A stretch of DNA of 64,000 bases from Imbricaverruca yamaguchii (GCA_034440575.1 JAOTOL010001615.1:1710001-1774000); one strand, 5' to 3'. Shown: positions 11,761-24,901, counted from the first letter of the stretch. Program-made: numbers and translations. Notes: generated from the sequence alone by a model not told the origin.

Positions 11761-14520
11761 TCAATATATATCCAATATGAGGCTGTATTAAAACAAACAA
11801 TATCTATTTACCAGGAAAAGTATGTTCCACGCTTCCTACATGATACAGCCTATGCCCTGGGTAAAGTAGGGGACTTTTTGATTGTTGGTAAATGTATACT
11901 GGACAAATAAATGTAGAGATGGTATGGGTTTTATTCACCTGCATCAGATTCATCAGGTGAAATCACCCACTCCGCACGCCTGTGCTCTTCTGCTTCTCCC
12001 AGTAGGTCCCCGGTGTGGTGTGGTGCCACGAGGAGCATAAATCAATCACACTCCATGAACTCTTCCAATGCAAAAACCCACTCTGGGCCTCTAAAAAGGA
12101 ACAGAACATCGGCTTCCCTGGCAGAAGCCGTAGCATTGACCCGACGCCCGCAGAGGCACAATGGTTGTGGCATGTAGATGGAAGCTATCCTAAATGTTAC
12201 CGCTGACATTTATGCTCAGTGACCTCACCAAGGTCTCTGAGGTCACCTGAGATCAATACACATTTCTGCGCATTATATCGCACTGCATTGAGCTAGAAGG
12301 CTGCAATTACCGTCATTGTGCTTGCATCGCCAAGACGTGTCGATTGATACATTTCATGACCTCCCTAGGCGACTTCATGACCTTGACCTGAGTTTCGGTT
12401 GACCTGACTTTGAATTACACCGTCTACGGTCGGTAGCCCATTTCAAGGACTGTCGAATAGCGTTCGCGGTTTGTTTCTATCTGTTACAGGTCCTGATATA
12501 TGTGTCAATATCAGAGTCCCACCTGATCTGGTCGAATTTGACCTATGATGACCCAGTGACCTGAATGTTGACCTGAGCGGAAAAAAATGACCGAAACACT
12601 TTCGATGGAGCCCGTCACCAGTTACCCAACGCCGTTTTCCGTTTGTCGCTAGCTAGCATAGTTCTAGAGATCTTAGGGGGCAGACATCTGCCCCCCTCCC
12701 CCACCCGGACATGCGAAGTTGGCGCGGACCTCCGGACGTGCGAGTGTTAAAAATCGATGAGCGCATCCTTCGAACAAAAATATAAATCCGTTGACAAATA
12801 TAGGAAATGCGGGATGCCAAATCGACCGACCTGGCGGCGGCTGTCTAGCGTTCAAGGTCACAGAGGTTTCTTCAGTGCGGTAACGACGGTGCTGTGTGGC
12901 GGAAGAACTCGACCTCATTAACCATGAAGTCATTAATCTATGGTCATTAAATTTGTACTGAAAGGAGTTGACAACATCTGTAATCTATTATCCAGATTGT
13001 GTGCCTATGGCTTCAATAGTTCCAGAAATCTTATGGTCAGGGTCCGATCACAACCGCCCTCTTATACGCGATGTGTGAGAGGTCCTGCTGCGCGCACTGT
13101 ATTCGACCCTGGCGTCTATCATGTTTGCACGCTAGATTTATGCTACTTAATCTGCTGATAGAAATAATTTGCAAAAGATTTGATGCTCATGATTAAGATT
13201 ACGTGTGCCTGCGTACGTGTGCGTCTGTGTGCGAGCACATTGGCATATCACGTGTCATGAACAAGAAAACAATAATGGCATACAGCAGTCGATGGAGAAC
13301 CGAAAAGTATATCAGACCGGGAATTAGGGTGTCTTAAACAAGAGTAATGTAGTTGTAATGGCGTTCATGGATTTAGTTGGCTCGATGGCTCTAATTTGTT
13401 TTTCCCTTCGTCAATAACACCTTTCTTCAGTATATCACTTCCTTGCTGGATCGCAATGTTCTAAATACAGAAATGCATTGGTGCGGAAGCACAGCAAACT
13501 ACCAGCTGGCTGGTTCAGATGATGATGATCAATGAAATTGATCATTTTTGTTCCACTTTGTTCTCGTCGTTGAGACTCGTTGGGTATCGTTCCTCACCTT
13601 ATCATGCGCACCGTTCACGTGCTTTGTGGCAGTGACGGCTTTCATATTGAAGTGTTCATGTTTTTTGTTCTCACCAGCGATTTGTATCCAGTCGAGCCGC
13701 AAAGGCATTGTCCATTCGTGTCCACCTGTCCGCACCACAAATCACGGATGTTTTTTTGTGGGCAGATTCTGGACCCCAAGAGGTGCGGCAGGGGACCCGC
13801 GACCCCTGTCCGGTCAGGCGGGAGTGGTATTCTAGACTGCTGCTGCTACTATGGAGAGACGCTGTCCCAGCTAGAACTAGCGTGTGATGTTGCCGAAGGG
13901 GCCGTTGTCGCCTGCCAGGAGAACGCAACAAGGAAATGTGCGGCAGCCCCTTGTACCAGGAAGGTCTGCTCTCAGGTGTTCTTGCAAGCTCTTGCACCAG
14001 GAAAGGCTCCACTGTGAGCCATGAGACATGCTGGCTGATGTCACAACTGGGTCGGCTGAGGTGACCACAGGGCATCCAGCCGCATGGCTAGGACATGACT
14101 ATCGCACTTTGGCTGAAGCCCTCATCGAATCACCGTCAGACGACTGCACTCACGAGCCCACTCTCCTGGATTATCCCAGCTTGATTAATATCTGCGCCGA
14201 GTGTATATACAGGGCTCACGTGGCTGTAGCACGAAAAACAAAACTGTTTTGAAGTTGTGATGAACCCATCTCCGCTGACTGGGCGTGATGAACTCATTTC
14301 CACCCTATATATCTGATGGGGCAAAGTGAACGATTTCCCTAGTACAATTTGTGATTCATCCATGACCAAACACACATATATCTTTGCCAGGCCACCTGTG
14401 GATTGGTCGGGGATCTAGGAGGCACCTAACTGCCCCGCAGGATGATAGAAGGATCGTTTGTTTTCCGTACGGTCATCCGAATTTGGACAATCGCCGAAAC
14501 CACATTTGAACATCGCGCAC
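11761..14520. other. No gene recognised
   Basis: A 2.7-kb stretch with open frames up to 145 codons (for example 13,580-14,017) but no motif or splice evidence. At 12,330-12,600 there are several 'tgacctga' phrases, also seen around 45.5 and 55.4-56.1 kb, which may be an old dispersed repeat. Confidence 0.35.
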
Positions 14521-14526
14521 ACACGC

Positions 14527-14721
<195 letters not shown>

Positions 14722-15134
14722 GTCTCTGTTTCTGTCTCCGAAGGTTGATTTGGCATGCGGCCCGTTCAGCCGTGAGAAGCCGCCAACTACTGGCACATGG
14801 CCGTGGTTTATTGCCTCCGATGCTTTACGATCCCGGACAATGGGCAATCTTTTCCAGCGTCCACTCCGCCGAAATAATTTCGCCACCTTGTGGGTCAAGC
14901 GGGACCGCAGGGGTCGCGCTGGGCCGTAACGGGAGGGTCGCGTACCGCTACACACCGTCATCAGGCACACTTCTAATTGGCCGCGTACGTAGAGGGCGGC
15001 TGGACACGCCGCCAGATAGGGCGTCCGCTGCTCCCCGCGCCGCTTTGTCCCGAGCGGACAAAGAGGAGCGCAATCAATGTGCCGTTGCGCTCGCTGTCCA
15101 CCGCGTCGCCACGCCGCCGCCCCCTCGCCAGCTG

Positions 15135-15395
15135 GACCGCACGGTCTCTGTCCGACCACCTCCGCCCAGTCGCTATCTGGACCGTACGGTCGCCATCTGG
15201 ACCGCACGGTCGCCATCTGGACCGCACGGTCTCTGTCCGACCACCTCCGCCCAGTCGCCATCTGAACCGTACGGTCGCCATCTGGACCGCACGGTCGCCA
15301 TTTGGACCGCACGGTCTCCGTCCGGCTACCTCCGCCCCGTCGCCATCTGAACCATACGGTCGCCATCTGGACCGCACGGTCTCCGTCCGGCCAGG
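15135..15395. repeat. 20-bp/100-bp higher-order minisatellite
   Basis: The 20-bp unit accgcacggtcgccatctgg alternates with a tctccgtccgacc + acctccgcccag block, giving higher-order repeats of about 80-100 bp. Open frames across it are shadows. Confidence 0.8.
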
Positions 15396-16064
15396 CCACT
15401 ATAAAGCCTCGTCCCTGTTCATAGTCCCCCCCCTCACCCCGCCCTTCTTCACTTGCCCTCTCGGGCCAGCAGCAGCGACTGGCGGTCGCTGACCCGGCCG
15501 ACAAGGCCGGCCAAAAATTCCCCAGCCGGAGCAGCGTGGGAGCTATGTATGCGCCCGGAGTTGGGAGCGGGCGGGTCGGTTGGGCATTACGCTGGTCACC
15601 AGCTACATTGATGTCGGCGTGGCGTCGGGTCCCATTGGCAGCGGCGGACCGGGGAGGGGGAGGTGGTGTCATGGTGGTGCAGGCAGACCGACGCCTGGTG
15701 CTGGTGAAGGGCGGTGTGGTGTGCTCGTGTCAGCACGTGGCCAGTTGTGACTGACGTGGAGGGGAGTGGTGGGCTTCATCAGTCTGACGAAGGTCAGCCT
15801 GCGGTCACTGCAACACACAGCACACATACGACATACAGCAAAATCGGACCATCCCGCCAGTTGTGGCTGTCGCATTGGCTGTTCGTGCGCGGGGAAAATC
15901 AATATGTACTCTGGTCCAAATAGAGGGGACAAAGTTACAGGACGAGTCAAAGTATACGCCAGGGTTCGTCCTCAGTGTCAACTGGCGCCTCCTGTTTATC
16001 TGCAAAGAAGTCCGTTTCATGTATTGTAAACAAATTTAAATGTCTGAACAATGGAAATGCACAT

Positions 16065-16065
<1 letters not shown>
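15396..16065. other. No gene recognised
   Basis: A TATA-like actataaagcc at 15,400 and downstream GC-rich DNA could suggest a promoter, but no first exon can be supported. Confidence 0.25.

Positions 16066-16067
<2 letters not shown>

Positions 16068-16131
<64 letters not shown>
16068..16131. repeat. (AT)n microsatellite
   Basis: About 30 AT dinucleotides. Confidence 0.95.
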
Positions 16132-16133
<2 letters not shown>

Positions 16134-16608
16134 GCATGCCTTGTACAAGCACAAGAAGACTCGAAGTGTAGGAAGCCTTCTTGAGAAGACTTGAGAAGAA
16201 AGGATACTAAAGTTAGCTTTCTTAAGATGGGGGATCCATTTGTTCGGTACCCTTGATGATTGCAGTCTTTTCACTCAAGTTTGTTTATGACGAAGCGTAG
16301 TAATGTTCACGTCCAAAGAACATACTTTCGAAGTTTAAATATCTTAATGTAATGATACCATCCTCATTTCTCTGTTCAAACAGCTAGGGTGCTCCAAGAT
16401 GTGTAGTTGTTCGGCAATATGTGTGAACGCTCAGGCAGTTTACGTATATTTTATGCAGTGTGCGTTTCGATTCTCTGTACGTGAAGCGTAGCACGTTTTT
16501 ATAAGTTACTGGAAGCGAACGTTATGGTCTTGAATAGAACGGGAATTCTCGGACATAAATAATTGTCAGTACTCGGACATGAATGTGAACCCGGACATCC
16601 ACAAGGAT

Positions 16609-16785
16609 CGCCGTGGATGTAGACAACCACGCCGTGGATGTAGACAACCACGCCGTGGATGTAGACAACCACGTCGTGGATGTAGACAACCACGTCGTGG
16701 ATGTAGACAACCACGTCGTGGATTTAGACAACCACAGCGTAGATGTGGACACTCACACTGCGGATGTGGACAACCACGCCGTGAA
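16609..16785. repeat. 21-bp minisatellite, about 8 copies
   Basis: Tandem gtggatgtagacaaccacg + cc/tc units with a more diverged right end. The unit is partly self-complementary (gtgg...ccac), so single strands could fold. Confidence 0.85.
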
Positions 16786-17484
16786 TGTTGCCCGAGTTCT
16801 GTCTTGGGAGCAGTGCCCGGTCTGCATGTACTCTCCAGCATCTTCACAGCCGCCACATTGGCGTGGAGCCGGTCGCAGCCCGCCTGGCTGTCAGCTGTGC
16901 GTGCATTAGGTCGACGCCACTGGGTCAGTGCCGCAGTGTGATGTCTCACGCTATGGGCCCCCACTATGGACCACCGCCGGCTTTCGGCGACGTGGCGCGC
17001 CCTTGTAGGCGCGGGGGCGGCGGCGCACCGCTACACGTGACGTATTACTCACGGACCACGGCGCCAGCTGACAGCGGTCGGTGTCACAATCCCGGCGCCG
17101 CTCACAGACTTGTGCCTTCTCTCACAACTCTCAATGTCGCCACCTGTGTTCGGTGGTGGTGATCCTTGGTCTCTGCAGCTGGCGGGAACAGCTGTCTGGC
17201 TCCCAATGGCCGGCACGTGCTGATCTGTGATCGTTCGCCTTCCGGTGGGGTCCGACCGATCGTTGATCACACCTCCGGGCGTGAATTTCAACTCTGATCA
17301 GGGCGTGGGTGCCGGAACCGGTCCGGTCGTTCGACTCGCAAGTTCATCATGTCTCCCGCCGAGCCTGCTCACGCACGCCGCGTGCGACAACAAAGGGGCC
17401 GGTCCGGCGGCCGGCGTGGAGGCAGTCGGCACGTCGTCAGTGGTGTAGCGCGCCGTACAGACCACCGCTGTCGAGAGGCCGACA

Positions 17485-17865
17485 TCTGCCGGCCGTCACT
17501 CCCTCGACAGCTGCCGGCTGTCACTCCACCGACAGCTGCAGGCTGTCACTTCACCGACATCTGCCGGCTGTCAAACCCCCGATAGCTGCCGGCTGTCACT
17601 CCACCGACAGCTGCCGGCCATCACTCCCCCGACAGCTGCCACCGTCACTCTACCGACAGCTGCTCCCCTCGTCATCCCACCGACAGCTGCCGGCCGTCAC
17701 TCCCCCGACAGCTGCCGGCTGTCACTACACCAACAGCCGCCACCCCGGCCACTCCACCGACAGCTACCGACCGTCACTCCACCGACAGCTGCCCCCGTCA
17801 CTCCCCTGACAGTTGTCGGCTGTCACTCCTCCAAGAGTTGCCGGCTGTCACTCCACCGACCTAAT
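17485..17865. repeat. 25-bp minisatellite with self-complementary unit
   Basis: Units of about 25 bp built on cgacagctgccggctgtcac. The part acagctgccggctgt is nearly palindromic. Degenerate copies continue to about 18,100 (for example at 17,945 and 18,045), interleaved with a second motif containing aatyatggcggaggatg. Confidence 0.8.
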
Positions 17866-17886
17866 TATAGCGGAGGACGTGTCCAC

Positions 17887-17910
17887 CGATAGCCCCCCCC
17901 CCCCCCCCCC
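17887..17910. repeat. Poly-C tract
   Basis: About 20 or more consecutive C inside the degenerate end of the 25-bp minisatellite. It could form an i-motif/G-quadruplex and is a likely place for length errors. Confidence 0.85.
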
Positions 17911-18485
17911 CACTCCACAAACGTAATTATGGCGGAGGATGACAACCGCCGGCCGTTAATTCATCGATAGTTGTCGGCTGTCATTCCACCCACAGCTGCC
18001 CCCGTCACTCTACCGACGTAATCATGGCGGAGGATGGGTCCACAGACAGCTGCCGCCCGTCACTCCACAAACCCAATCATGGCGGAGGAAGTGTATACCG
18101 ATAGCTAACGCACAAAACGATTTTACGCGATGGTGTTTGTGTTGGTGCGCTGCATCTAGTGGCCGCTGCTTGTGTTTGGGACGGCGAGGGGACCGCGGGG
18201 CCGGCTGGTGATACTGTCCGCTGTTGGTCCACTAACCCGCTGGGTCACACCAGCGACCAACCCGTCGCAAGTGTAATTTCACTGTAGGTACGTCGACTTT
18301 TCACCGTGCCAGCAGAACGGTATAGGATGTGCCGTTCGACGCGTACGTTGTTGGACGAGCGATCCCTCTTGATGGTCATTACATGGCTGGATGGCGAGAA
18401 ACGGCTGGTTCATTCAGCTGTGTCTGCAAGTGCATACGAATGCACACCATTGCATCGCGCAATCACCGACTTGTGAATGATCAGT

Positions 18486-18638
18486 GGCGCGTGGTATGAC
18501 CTGACCGATGACCCGGTGCTCCTCAGTGATACCAGTTTGGCGGTGGTTAAGTGGTGATGACCGGTGGCCCGTGGTATGACCTGACCGATGACCCGGAGAC
18601 CCGTGGTATGACCTGACCGATGACCCGGTGCTCCGCAG
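18486..18638. repeat. Three partial copies of the HR3 exon acceptor region
   Basis: The 3' end of the intron, cgtggtatgacctgaccgat + gacccggtgctccgcag, occurs at 18,598-18,638 (functional). It is duplicated at about 18,487-18,525 (ending ctcctcag) and in part at 18,567-18,598. One upstream copy therefore retains an AG acceptor-like end. Confidence 0.8.
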
Positions 18639-18825
18639 CGGTGAAGTTCGGGCGCATGTCCAAGAAGCAGCGTGAGAAGGTGGAGGACGAGGTGCGCTAC
18701 TACCGGGGCAAGATGGAGATGGCGGAGAACGGTGGCAGTCTGCCGGACTCGTCAGCCTACTCGGACACGTCACAGCTGCCCACGTCATCGCAGGACCCGC
18801 TGGGCGCCTACAGCGGTTACCAGCC
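18639..18825 (+). CDS. HR3: HR3 nuclear receptor, exon 1 of 7 visible (DBD extension and hinge)
   Basis: First visible exon of the arthropod homologue of ROR (NR1F; Drosophila Hr3/Hr46), an orphan nuclear receptor of the ecdysone cascade that binds RORE sites as a monomer. It starts after ctccgcag with two bases completing an alanine, then [21 protein letters not shown]. This is the C-terminal extension that follows the second zinc finger in ROR/HR3 and contacts the minor groove. The rest is a Ser/Tyr/Pro-rich hinge ([22 protein letters not shown]). The donor gtcagt at 18,826 leaves phase 2. The zinc-finger exons, which should immediately precede it, are not recognisable between 1 and 18,600 and probably lie outside the window. 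Confidence 0.92.
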
Positions 18826-19364
18826 GTCAGTACCGAGAGCGTCCCCGACAGCGCACCAGTGCCGACACGGCCGTCCCACGGCCTGGCATGGTGGCCGCAG
18901 TGTTGCCAGTCGGCAGGGGCAGCCGGACGGACCGGCACCCGAGGCTAGATCCTGATCCCGAACGTGGCCCGCCGGGGTTCGGCATCGTGTGGCCGGGCGT
19001 GCTGTGCGGTAACGGTGGTGGAATGTGCCGTCGGCCGTGAGTGACAGACTGGGAGAGCCGGGTCGATAGATAAGCCCGTATGCCACTGGACAATGGACAT
19101 GTCTAACCTGGCCGTGCCCGGCTCAGACAATGGACACACGTCTAATGTGCCCAACTTAGCGTGCGGCGACGCCAGAACTGGAGTTTAATCAAGACCAAGC
19201 GGTTTGGCTCCTTTGATGCATGGTGTGAAGGTGCTGGAACCAGACCCGAATCCGCATCCAGGTCACGATTTGGACTCCATGTTGAACCTCCGAAATCAGA
19301 GTTCGAGCCTGAGTATTCGAATGCCGTCGCCATCTCATGCCAGCACAAGCAACCACCGCTACAC

Positions 19365-20812
19365 TGATCACCGACCACCAGCACACCAACCATCGCCACA
19401 CTGATCACCGACCACCAGCACACCAAGCATCGCCACACTGATCACCGACCACCAGCACCAACCACGCCACCACCATCGCCCCACTGATCACCGACCACCG
19501 GCACATCAACCATCGCCACACTGATCACCGACCACCAGCACACCAACCATCGCCACACTGATCACCGACCACCAGCACACCAACCATCGCCACACTGATC
19601 ACCGACCACCAGCACACCAACCATCGCCACACTGATCACCGACCACCAGCACACCAACCATCGCCCACTGATCACCGACCACCAGCACGCCAACCATCGC
19701 CACACTGATCACCGACCACCGGCACACAAAAACAACATCGCCACTGATCATCGACCACCGGCACACCAACCATCGCCACACTGATCATCGACCACCAGCA
19801 CACCAACCATCGCCACACTGATCATCGACCACCAGCACACCAACCATCGCCACATCACGACCACCAGCACACCATCGCCCCACTGATCACCGACCACCGG
19901 CACACCAACCATCGCCACACTGATCATCGACCACCAGCACACCAACCATCGCCACACACACAACACAAGATGAAACACAAACCACGACCCAACCATCGCC
20001 ACACTGGTCATCGACCACCAGCACACCAACCATCGCCACACTGATCACCGACCACCAGCACACCAACCATCGCCCCACTGATCACCGACCACCGGCACAT
20101 CAACCATCGCCACACTGATCATCGACCACCAGCACACCAACCATCGCCACACTGATCACCGACCACCAGCACACCAACCATCGCCACACACAACATCGCC
20201 ACACTGATCACCGACCACCGGCACACCAACCATCGCCACACTGATCACCCACCAGCAAACCACCACCGGCACACCAACCATCGCCACACTGATCACCGAC
20301 CACCAGCACACCAACCATCGCCACACTGATCACCGACCACCAGCACACCAACCATCGCCACACTGATCACCGACCACCAGCACACCAACCATCGCCACAC
20401 TGATCACCGACCACCGGCACACCAACCATCGCCACACTGATCATCGACCACCAGCACACCAACCATCGCCACACTGATCATCGACCACCAGCACACCAAC
20501 CATCGCCACACTGATCACCGACCACCAGCACACCAACCATCGCCACACTGATCACCGACCACCAGCACACCAACCATTGCCACACTGATCATCGACCACC
20601 AGCACACCAACCGTCGCCACACTGATCACCGACCACCAGCACACCAACCATCGCCACACTGATCACCGACCACCAGCACACCAACCATCGCCACACTGAT
20701 CATCGACCACCAGCACACCAACCATCGCCACACTGATCACCGACCACCAGCACACCAACCATCGCCACACTGATCACCGACCACCAGCACACCAACCATT
20801 GCCACACGGATT
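19365..20812. repeat. 37-bp minisatellite, about 38 copies, in an HR3 intron
   Basis: Units join ccatcgccacactgatcacc to gaccaccagcacaccaa. Variants (atcatcgacc, caccggcac, deleted units) are interspersed. It fills about 1.45 kb of the intron between the first two visible HR3 exons. There are no unique spacers. Confidence 0.95.
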
Positions 20813-21611
20813 ACAGACCTCCTGCATTGGTGGTTCCCATTGGTCAGTTATTCGGGTTTCAAGGACGCATGGACATGCACTTCAGCGGCTCCCGTTCACT
20901 CTGTCAACACCAATACAAAATGGTCTTTCGCACGGTTTGTCAAGCAGTTCTCTAGGTTTCTTCCAAAGTATTGTTATCAATTTAAAAAAACTTCCAGCCC
21001 TTCGCCTGACCAGTGATGAATCTAGAAGGCAAGAAAAATATGGCGTGAAAGTAATAGAATATGGTCGCTTAGATTAAAATGAAAAAAAGATATTTTTCCA
21101 AAGCATCGTGATTCTTGGGTGTGTTGGTCTCCAAGTGTATTTGGTTTAGATGCACTTGCTTTAATGCCGGCGCAGATTGGGAAATGACTGTCATGTTATG
21201 TGTGAAACGATTGGGGCTTATGGCAGCGTTTCTTCTTCTTTACTGTATTGCTCAGCACCTTTACCACATTTATCTATATAGTTATTCATTGATCTAAATT
21301 ATTGTGTATGTGTCTTATTTTTATCTTGTGTTGTTCGGGACATCAAATTGTATCGCAGGTTAGGTCGTGTTACAAAACTGTGTTTGTATTTTGCACCCAT
21401 TTCCATTGCTTCCCATTGCTCATCCATGGCATATATCAGAAAGGCCAAGCTTGCACGCTAGTGGTCATCGAAGTTTCTGTGCGAGGGATAAAGTTCACGA
21501 AATGGCGAAGTTTCAGCTTGTCTGAATAGCCGAAGCCTGGAGTGGGAATGCTTCCCATTGGCTGCGCCACAGCGCCGTCTCAGGTGGCATTTCACTCATG
21601 TACAACGTTGG

Positions 21612-21656
21612 GCTGATTATTTCGGTTGTATGGCGCATCGACCATGATAATCATTT
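21612..21656 (-). mobile_element. Possible short SINE-tail insertion next to an HR3 acceptor
   Basis: The stretch attatttcggttgtatggcg followed by catcgaccatgataatcattt matches the core of the short insertions at 51.4-58.2 kb. It ends about 12 bp before the pyrimidine tract and AG at 21,667. No clear target-site duplication is visible, so this is weaker than the other copies. Confidence 0.45.
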
Positions 21657-21688
21657 GCTGTTTCCAGCCATGTACCATACGTCGGCAG

Positions 21689-21879
21689 GTACCCCAGTCC
21701 CAACGAGCTGACCGGCCAGTACCCGACGGGCGGCTGTGGATCGTACCCGTCGCCGTTCCCCTTCAGCATGGACGACGGAGTCGACTCCACCACGCCCAGC
21801 TGGCAGCCGCCTATCGAGGCCATGTCGAGCACCCAGCAGCTGCCCGACTCGGTGCTGATGGCCACATTCGGTAACTCAG
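21689..21879 (+). CDS. HR3: HR3, exon 2 of 7 visible (hinge)
   Basis: Hinge exon reading YPSPNELTGQYPTGG, then SYPSPFPFSMDDGVDSTTPS and a SSTQQLPDSVLMATFGNS end. The donor ctcag|gtacgg leaves phase 1. Two acceptors are possible in the same phase. The one used here (cggcag, exon from 21,689) gives a direct Pro-Tyr join. A second, at 21,667 (tgctgtttccag), has the better pyrimidine tract and would add seven residues (HVPYVGR). Either way the split codon from the preceding exon is proline. Ser/Pro/Tyr-rich and probably disordered. Confidence 0.85.
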
Positions 21880-22891
21880 GTACGGCTCGCGGCGCGGCGC
21901 CACGGTCGGCCCTCCAGATGGCAGCACTTAGCGGCGGTGGCGGCGGACTCGCCATCAAGGTTTGCTCGGGAAGAGCGGTGCGGTGATGCCATTTGATTAC
22001 GCGCAGACTGTATGAATGCTCCGACGTTGTAAATTTCTTGCTATGTTCTCTTTTTCACTCTTCTTTCTCTTTCGATGCGTGGTTGCCGTTACACATAGCC
22101 TAGGTGTAGTTTGAAATAGGGCTCCTAAACATAATATAGGGGTCTTAAACATAGGTGTATGTTTATGAAAATTATTAGGAGGGCATAATACATGAAGGAT
22201 AGGGGCGGACCCAAATGGATTGGGGGCATACCACATAGCGTCCCATGATCAAGGTTGAAATTGTACGAGCCAGCCAACATTGTGGAGAGGGGCATGACCC
22301 TCCCAAAACATGGAAAACTTACACCCCTGGTCTTGAAGAATAGCAAGGACGACTAAATGATATCGGTATGAATTTATCAACACTGAGGAGATCCATTTCT
22401 TCAATACCGTGAAATAATATTCAACCGAGACAATTTTATATTTATTGCCCGGATCAATGAAGCTTTGAGGAGAATATTGGGAGGTCCCAGCAATGAAGTT
22501 AATTAATTGATAACCATTTTGAAAGGCCCATGTTGAAGTCTAGTCATTATTCAGGGGGCCCGACCGACCAATAGAAAGACTTGAGCTCCTCCAAATGGTT
22601 AGGGTGTTCCATCTATACACTTGACCAGGATTGGGAAAAATCACGAAATTGCCAGGAGTGCCAATGTAAACAGCGGAAGCCATCCCTGACCAGTGATGGT
22701 GACGGAGAGCCGTGCGGCGATAGTGCAGCAGCGCAGGACTGGTGGCGCCCGCTCTGTCTGTGTGTGTGCACGTGTGACGGCCGGTACCGGTGGCGGGCAC
22801 GGCGCGCCTTCAGCTCCCTTCAGCTGTCTGTCCGCGGGGCGCGGCCGACGCCGACCGACGGCAGAGCATGACGGTGGCGGCCGGCCAACAG

Positions 22892-23125
22892 GTGGCGGCT
22901 CGCCGCAGCAGCAGCCGCCGCCGGCGCAGCACGACCGCCGGCCGGCGCACATCCCTCGCGTGCACAGAATCACCGACACCATGATCAAGCAGGAGATGGA
23001 GGCGGCCGCCGCCGGCTGTCTCGGCTGCCTCGGCGGCGCCGTCGACAGCACCGACGAGCGGCCGCGCGGCGGCGCGCGCACCACCCCCAGTCCACAGAGG
23101 CCACCGCCGTCGGACCGGCCGCCGG
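22892..23125 (+). CDS. HR3: HR3, exon 3 of 7 visible (hinge)
   Basis: The frame reads Gly/Pro/Gln-rich sequence (GGSPQQQPPPAQHDRRPAH), then IPRVHRITDTMIKQEMEA and a low-complexity Ala/Gly/Pro tail. The donor g|gtatgt at 23,126 is strong and leaves phase 1. IKQEM is a sumoylation-type motif (psi-K-x-E). The acceptor is uncertain: 22,891 (ccaacag) keeps phase and is used here; 22,864 (acggcag) also keeps phase and would add nine residues. It lies in the expected gap between hinge and ligand-binding domain with matching phases on both sides, which is the main support. Confidence 0.7.
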
Positions 23126-24035
23126 GTATGTGCCGCGTGCCGCGTCCCGTCTCCACGGCACTGGCAATACACCGACTGACAGCCGGCACCGTCTGCCGTC
23201 TATTCGTTTGCCTCTTACCTTATCTTGTTTGCGTGGTCCCTGCGTTGCCCTGGTGTCAGGATTGTCGGTCAGTATTTTGCATGCTATGGCGGGAATACGT
23301 GAATGCACGCCCTCGTGGTGGTACTTCTTGCTCTGGTTCGCACTCTTTTGTGGGTTGTTGCTGGCTGGTTTTATACTACCGACGTTTTTAGGAATACACA
23401 TGTGAGCAATTTTGGGCGAGTGACTGTGTGTGCCTTGGTAGATTTATCTTCTATTGTTCCTGTATTGTTTTCTCTTTGCTATACTTAATCGTTGGCACAA
23501 TGCTACTTGTGCGTGGTAAATGATCAGAGCTGTTCGACGTACCCTAAAAATAATCCAACCAACCAGTCAAATGTTGGATTCTGCTCCGCCGGCTCTCGAG
23601 CGCTGTCACTGGCGGTTATTTATCATGTGTGCATTGTTCCCGCCAATCTGGCTGGCTTGGTGGCCTGCCAAACCGGACCGGGACGAGTCGAGCCAGTGCA
23701 ACACCGACTTGGCACGATGCTACTCTGCTGCCCACACCGTCTACCAACGGCAATATGCAGCCGACGGGATCGCAGAGGCCAGAGCCTAACGGGGTCGATG
23801 TTCGATCTAAAAGTCTCATGCTCAAAGCCCGGTGGCTGCTGGATTTTGTGCACCAATCGGAGCTGATCAGTTGGTTATTTTGGCTCAGGAGCGCACCGAC
23901 TGTTTCGGCCATACAGTCGTAGCTGATCAGAGTGCCGGTTGGCGACATTGGTGCCGGCCTCAACAGCCGTGCGTGCGGTGCGGGTAGCCGAGGTTGTTGC
24001 TGCTGTCCGTGGTGCTGACGCGGTGCGGCCCTCAG

Positions 24036-24175
24036 ACCCGTCCCACATCTCCGACCTTCTCGCCGAGACAATCACAGACGCCCACCGCAGCACCTTGCTC
24101 TGCACCAACGAGTACATCCAGGACATGCTGAGGAAGCCACAGGATCTCACTAAGATATCATATTACAGTAAATTG
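24036..24175 (+). CDS. HR3: HR3, exon 4 of 7 visible (start of ligand-binding domain)
   Basis: Begins after ggccctcag; the first two bases complete an aspartate. Reads DPSHISDLLAETITDAHRST, then LLCTNEYIQDMLRKPQDL and TKISYYSKL: helix 1 and the helix 1-2 region of the ROR/HR3 ligand-binding domain. The donor ttg|gtgagt leaves phase 0. Confidence 0.93.
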
Positions 24176-24901
24176 GTGAGTGGCATGCAGTGGTGATGCC
24201 TCACCTCTCCGGCGGCGCCATGGCCACTCCCAGCGACCGTCGCCCGGGGGCTTGTGCAGCCGTTTGCCTAGCTGTTTGCCCAGCTGTTTGCAGGCCGGAA
24301 TATTCTGCCTGCTGGACGTTGTCGTCGTGGAGGATTTTGCTTTTCACCTCCAGAAACTGGCTGGATGCGCTAACGGGGCCCTCTTAGCACTGTGTTGTCA
24401 ATTATGTATGTGGGGTGCTGATATATACATTATCTGTTGGCTGTTTAGTTATTTGTTACATTATCTGTTCATTGTTTTGTCCCGTGACGGTATCTGCGTT
24501 TGAGCCTTGATTGTTGGTCCATATCTTGTGTATATGTAAGGAGGGCGGTAAGACGATGCTAATGTGCAAGATAAATAATGTACATCGAACACCAGTTGAC
24601 AGGCAAGTGACTGAGAATCATTTAACATTGTCGCGATGCCGACGCCCTTCGATTAGCGGCTGCGACTATGTGCGCGTGCCTAATTATTACCTGTCGTAGT
24701 CATACCCGTAATGCAGATGACTTGTAGCCGAAATATCTTTTTGTGCTGAGTCCGCGTTATATCCCAGAGTTGTACAATATATCGGTATCCAACCGACCGG
24801 TTGCCAAGAAAAAAATACCACGGACCAATTTATCCATTCTCCAATTTATTGATCCAATATTCTTGCCAGAAAGCTTACAGAAGTCCATGATCGTTTTGCA
24901 G

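Noticed and set aside
13580..14017. 145-codon plus-strand ORF
   Set aside because: No motif, overlapping equally long frames on the other strand, no splice or start context.
15396..15420. TATA-box promoter
   Set aside because: actataaagcc alone, with no supported transcript or first exon downstream.
22641..23401. Long ORFs on both strands around HR3 exon 3
   Set aside because: GC-rich DNA has few stops; only the frame that keeps phase with neighbouring HR3 exons is supported, and only between about 22,865 and 23,125.
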